Shown here one piece after another: positions 61,716 through 64,000 of a stretch of 64,000 nucleotides of DNA. Origin of the DNA: JABMOV01 sp964654545 (GTDB lineage: Bacteria > Fidelibacterota > Marinisomatia > Marinisomatales > JABMOV01); the NCBI GenBank assembly GCA_964654545.1, contig CAZZIU010000003.1, forward strand, positions 1 through 64,000, in the 5' to 3' direction. How positions within the stretch are numbered: the first letter of the stretch is position 1; every line of letters starts with the position of its first letter. The position numbers and the translations under genes were made by a program. The notes under the pieces are model-generated. The model was not told where the DNA came from. It was given only the letters and a program-made list of their open reading frames with translations, and ran no database searches.

Positions 61716-62776
61716 TGCCAACTCGGTACACAATTGATGGAATATCATACACGACAACTGAGTTGATTGGGTATTGTGAAAAACGACTGGTCTTCGATGA
61801 GGATGAATGGAAGAAGAAGGTATTCAGATTTGTATTAGAATGGTTAAACAATAATGACACGATCACAATTTCAACGTCCGGTACAACTGGAAAGCGCAAA
61901 TCGTTATCGGTACCAAAATCGAATATAATAAAATCCGCTGAAATAACGGCCAACCAATTTGGGATATTGCCTGGAATGAAATCATTGCTATGTTTATCGG
62001 TTGATTATATTGCGGGAAAAATGATGATAGTGAGATCGTTGGTTAATCACTGGGATTTAATGCTTCAGGCTCCGCAAGGAAACCCAGTAAAGAATTTGGA
62101 TTCAAGAGTCGATTTCGCCGCCATGGTTCCGCTTCAAGTCAACCGTGCCCTGGATGAATCTCGCGACAAGTTGGAGATGGTTAGAACACTTCTGATCGGT
62201 GGGGCTCCAGTGTCCCCTGTTCTCGAAGAAAAGTTGCAAGAATCATCCTGTAAATCCTATGAAACCTTTGGAATGACTGAAACCCTCACACATTTTGCCG
62301 TAAGACCACTTTTTAGCGATTTTCGATCCGAATGGTTTCAAACCATACCAGGTGTTTCTATAGGGACTGACCGTCGTAATTGTTTGAAGGTAGTAGCCGA
62401 TTGGTTTCCGGAAAATCTGATAGCCACTAATGATGTGATTGAGTTTAAACCGCCGGATCGTTTTAAGTGGAAGGGCAGGTTAGACAATGTAATAAATTCA
62501 GGAGGATTAAAATTATTCCCAGAGCAGATAGAAAAAAAATTAACGCCCTATATGGAAGTCTCATTTTTTATTGCAGGAATCCCCGACAACGAATTAGGAC
62601 AAAAAGTGGGATTATTTATTGAGGGAAAAGTAAAATCGGAAGAACGTTTAAAAGTGGGGATCGATAAACTTGGTAAATATGAAAAACCAAAATCAATTTT
62701 CATCTGTGAGGCTTTTTATCGAACATCTAGTGGCAAAGTAAACCGCAAAAGGACAATTGATGATTCTCTTCCTTAA
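61715..62776 (+). CDS. menE: o-Succinylbenzoate-CoA ligase
   Basis: Activates OSB to OSB-CoA with ATP. The 353 residues are short for an acyl-CoA synthetase, as in other Bacteroidetes MenE. The AMP-binding block is ISTSGTTGKRKSLSV, with LSVDYIAGKMMI, YETFGMTETLTHF and the C-terminal KWKGRLDNVINSGGLKLFPE and YRTSSGKVNRKR. ATG at 61715 overlaps the menC stop. Completes the pathway except MenH and methyltransferases. Confidence 0.93.
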   Translation: MPTRYTIDGISYTTTELIGYCEKRLVFDEDEWKKKVFRFVLEWLNNNDTITISTSGTTGKRKSLSVPKSNIIKSAEITANQFGILPGMKSLLCLSVDYIAGKMMIVRSLVNHWDLMLQAPQGNPVKNLDSRVDFAAMVPLQVNRALDESRDKLEMVRTLLIGGAPVSPVLEEKLQESSCKSYETFGMTETLTHFAVRPLFSDFRSEWFQTIPGVSIGTDRRNCLKVVADWFPENLIATNDVIEFKPPDRFKWKGRLDNVINSGGLKLFPEQIEKKLTPYMEVSFFIAGIPDNELGQKVGLFIEGKVKSEERLKVGIDKLGKYEKPKSIFICEAFYRTSSGKVNRKRTIDDSLP

Positions 62777-62788
62777 ATTTTAAAACCC

Positions 62789-62814
62789 ATTCTTTCTGGT
62801 AAATCATAAAGAAT
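62789..62814. terminator. Weak AT-rich hairpin after menE
   Basis: ATTCTTT (62789-62795) and AAAGAAT (62808-62814) form a perfect 7-bp stem with a 12-base loop in the gap between menE and the C25 gene (62777-62845). The stem is AT-only except for one C/G pair and has no long U tract after it, so termination would be weak. Confidence 0.3.
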
Positions 62815-62845
62815 CTTTGATTTAATTTAACCGTTCGAAGTTGGT

Positions 62846-64000
62846 ATGAGCAAAAATTGCCGGTCACCGAATGTATTTCTGGTTTTGATTATTGTGCAGA
62901 TTTGTTTAGTAACAAATACACAATCGCAGCCACTCACGATCCTTTCTTCAAATCAATCGGGAATAGTTTTAGAATTCTCATTGGATTCTGTTTTCATCGG
63001 TGAGAATTTCACAATCAAAACAATTCCTGAGCTACAAAAAGATTTGTTTGGGTTTCCAGTATTCCAGGATATCATAATAGGTACTCCCGAAAATGTGGAT
63101 GCCAGTTGGTATTTTAATGATATCAGATCGATCATGTTTCCGGTCAACAATCTTCCCATTGTTGACCGATCAATCGGGTTGGATCAAGAACAAGAGGTGG
63201 AATCGATCGAGTCATTACCACCAAATCAACCTGTATCAACTATGTCTGGGCCAATTATTAAAGGGCATCATACAACCGTTATCAAAATTCATCCAGTAAT
63301 TCTCAGTGAAAATGAAACACAAATAATAAAGAAAATCACCATCCACCTGGCATGGAATCAGGGTGTGGGAATAAGCCAACCGCATTTTCTTTCGAAATTT
63401 GGATTTTCACAACTCAATCGTGAACTGAGAAATAATCGTACATTTGCTACTCCGGACATCCCGGATTATCAATTTTCAAACAATTTACTACAAATCACTG
63501 TCGACACCTCGGCGTGGTACACATTTGATTATGGCGATTTCATTGACAGTACCCTATCAGTAGACATGGATCCAACCACGTTTCAACTCTGGCACGATCG
63601 GGATCAAATACCAATATTTGTGAAGGGTGAATCAGATCATTCATTCGACAGTGGGGACAAAATAATTTTTCATGGATTACCGGCTCAGGCTCCTGATAAT
63701 GCGCCTTACAGAAACAATTTTTATACCAACGAAAATGTATACTGGTTGACATGGGGAGGATTATCAGGACTGAGGTATTTAGAAGAGAGCGCCTATCCGG
63801 GTCTGCCACAGGATGAAATACACCTCCCTGAGACATACCTGGGATCGATATTTATTGAGAAAGATGAGTATTTTGCCCGGCTGGGCAAAATGCATGTGCA
63901 TGAGCAATGGGACAGTTTTGATCATTTTTTTATGAATCCGGCAATTGATGCTGGAACAATTAAGTCTTTTGAGTTTGTTGCACCCCATCCCTGGAATTCC
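62846..64000 (+). CDS. C25/PorU-like gingipain-family exported protein (partial, cut by window end)
   Basis: Open from ATG 62846 to the last base (385 codons, no stop). A signal peptide (about 8-28, PNVFLVLIIVQICLV) precedes a long N-terminal propeptide-like region. I recognise blocks of T9SS C25 proteins: SFDSGDKIIFHG near 268 and NVYWLTWGGLSGLRY near 298. The LWHDRDQIPIFVKGE segment also fits. PorU is the sortase that cleaves T9SS sorting domains, and the cargo pseudogene at 12951 implies such a system. The catalytic Cys/His lie beyond the window, so PorU versus a secreted gingipain cannot be decided. Confidence 0.72.
   Translation, partial: MSKNCRSPNVFLVLIIVQICLVTNTQSQPLTILSSNQSGIVLEFSLDSVFIGENFTIKTIPELQKDLFGFPVFQDIIIGTPENVDASWYFNDIRSIMFPVNNLPIVDRSIGLDQEQEVESIESLPPNQPVSTMSGPIIKGHHTTVIKIHPVILSENETQIIKKITIHLAWNQGVGISQPHFLSKFGFSQLNRELRNNRTFATPDIPDYQFSNNLLQITVDTSAWYTFDYGDFIDSTLSVDMDPTTFQLWHDRDQIPIFVKGESDHSFDSGDKIIFHGLPAQAPDNAPYRNNFYTNENVYWLTWGGLSGLRYLEESAYPGLPQDEIHLPETYLGSIFIEKDEYFARLGKMHVHEQWDSFDHFFMNPAIDAGTIKSFEFVAPHPWNS

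Noticed and set aside
1..64000. CRISPR array, tRNA/rRNA genes, prophage or insertion sequences
   Set aside because: No regularly spaced repeats, no tRNA cloverleaf or rRNA-like sequence, and no integrase or transposase noticed on either strand by eye.

Overview
The window is one continuous stretch of bacterial core-metabolism genes, almost all on the + strand. Genes are packed with ATGA/TAATG-type start-stop overlaps, so most sit in long operons. The content points to the FCB group (Bacteroidetes/Chlorobi relatives). The markers are a DUF2851 protein, a COX24-like basic micro-protein, an 11-subunit complex I without NuoEFG, a type IX secretion (T9SS) cargo C-terminal domain, and a gingipain/PorU-like protein at the right edge. 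Candidatus Marinimicrobia (Neomarinimicrobiota) is my best guess, but that placement is inference. A 100-N scaffold gap at 13962-14061 shows this is a draft or metagenomic/single-cell assembly. Both TAA/TGA and TAG are used as stops in intact genes, so the genetic code looks standard.

Layout. 1-11427: a polyprenyl-phosphate sugar transferase, serS, a PlsC-like acyltransferase, DUF2851, rfaE2, an MltD-like lytic transglycosylase, sppA, an HU-family protein, a 31-aa COX24-like protein, an S1/P1-type nuclease, xseA-xseB and nadK. 11527-14413 (- strand): a CoA-binding protein and a proline dehydrogenase, then a T9SS cargo gene broken by a stop codon, a one-base frameshift and the N gap. 14650-31447: one run of respiratory genes, nuoABCDHIJKLMN, nqrABCDEF and apbE, with a small nqrM converging on apbE from the other strand. 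31762-42423: an NhaD-like antiporter, a PduO-type cobalamin adenosyltransferase, nrnA, ispH, pdxS-pdxT, dxs, cstA and an acyl-CoA mutase large subunit. 42439-47265: cytochrome c maturation genes ccmE-F-(I-like)-A-B-C-D. 47268-54853: a diverged archaeal-type GAPDH, an MBL hydrolase, metF, tilS-hpt-ftsH and folP. 54913-62776: cdaA, then a menaquinone operon (hotdog thioesterase, menF, D, B, A, C, E). 62846-64000: the start of a C25/PorU-like gene cut by the window end.

How the parts fit. Complex I and Na+-NQR both reduce quinone, and the men operon supplies menaquinone. ApbE and NqrM mature NQR by adding FMN and delivering iron. The adjacent antiporter could interconvert Na+ and H+ gradients, and the ccm genes provide c-type cytochromes downstream. 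The cobalamin adenosyltransferase makes the cofactor for the acyl-CoA mutase encoded 7 kb later. ispH and dxs are two steps of the isoprenoid pathway that supplies the menaquinone side chain.

I found no phage, insertion sequence, CRISPR array, tRNA or rRNA, and no defence island. The most notable items are small genes that ORF callers miss (31-aa COX24-like, NqrM, CcmD-like), the damaged T9SS cargo gene, the Na+/H+ respiratory cluster, the Cys-type CcmE and the diverged type II GAPDH.
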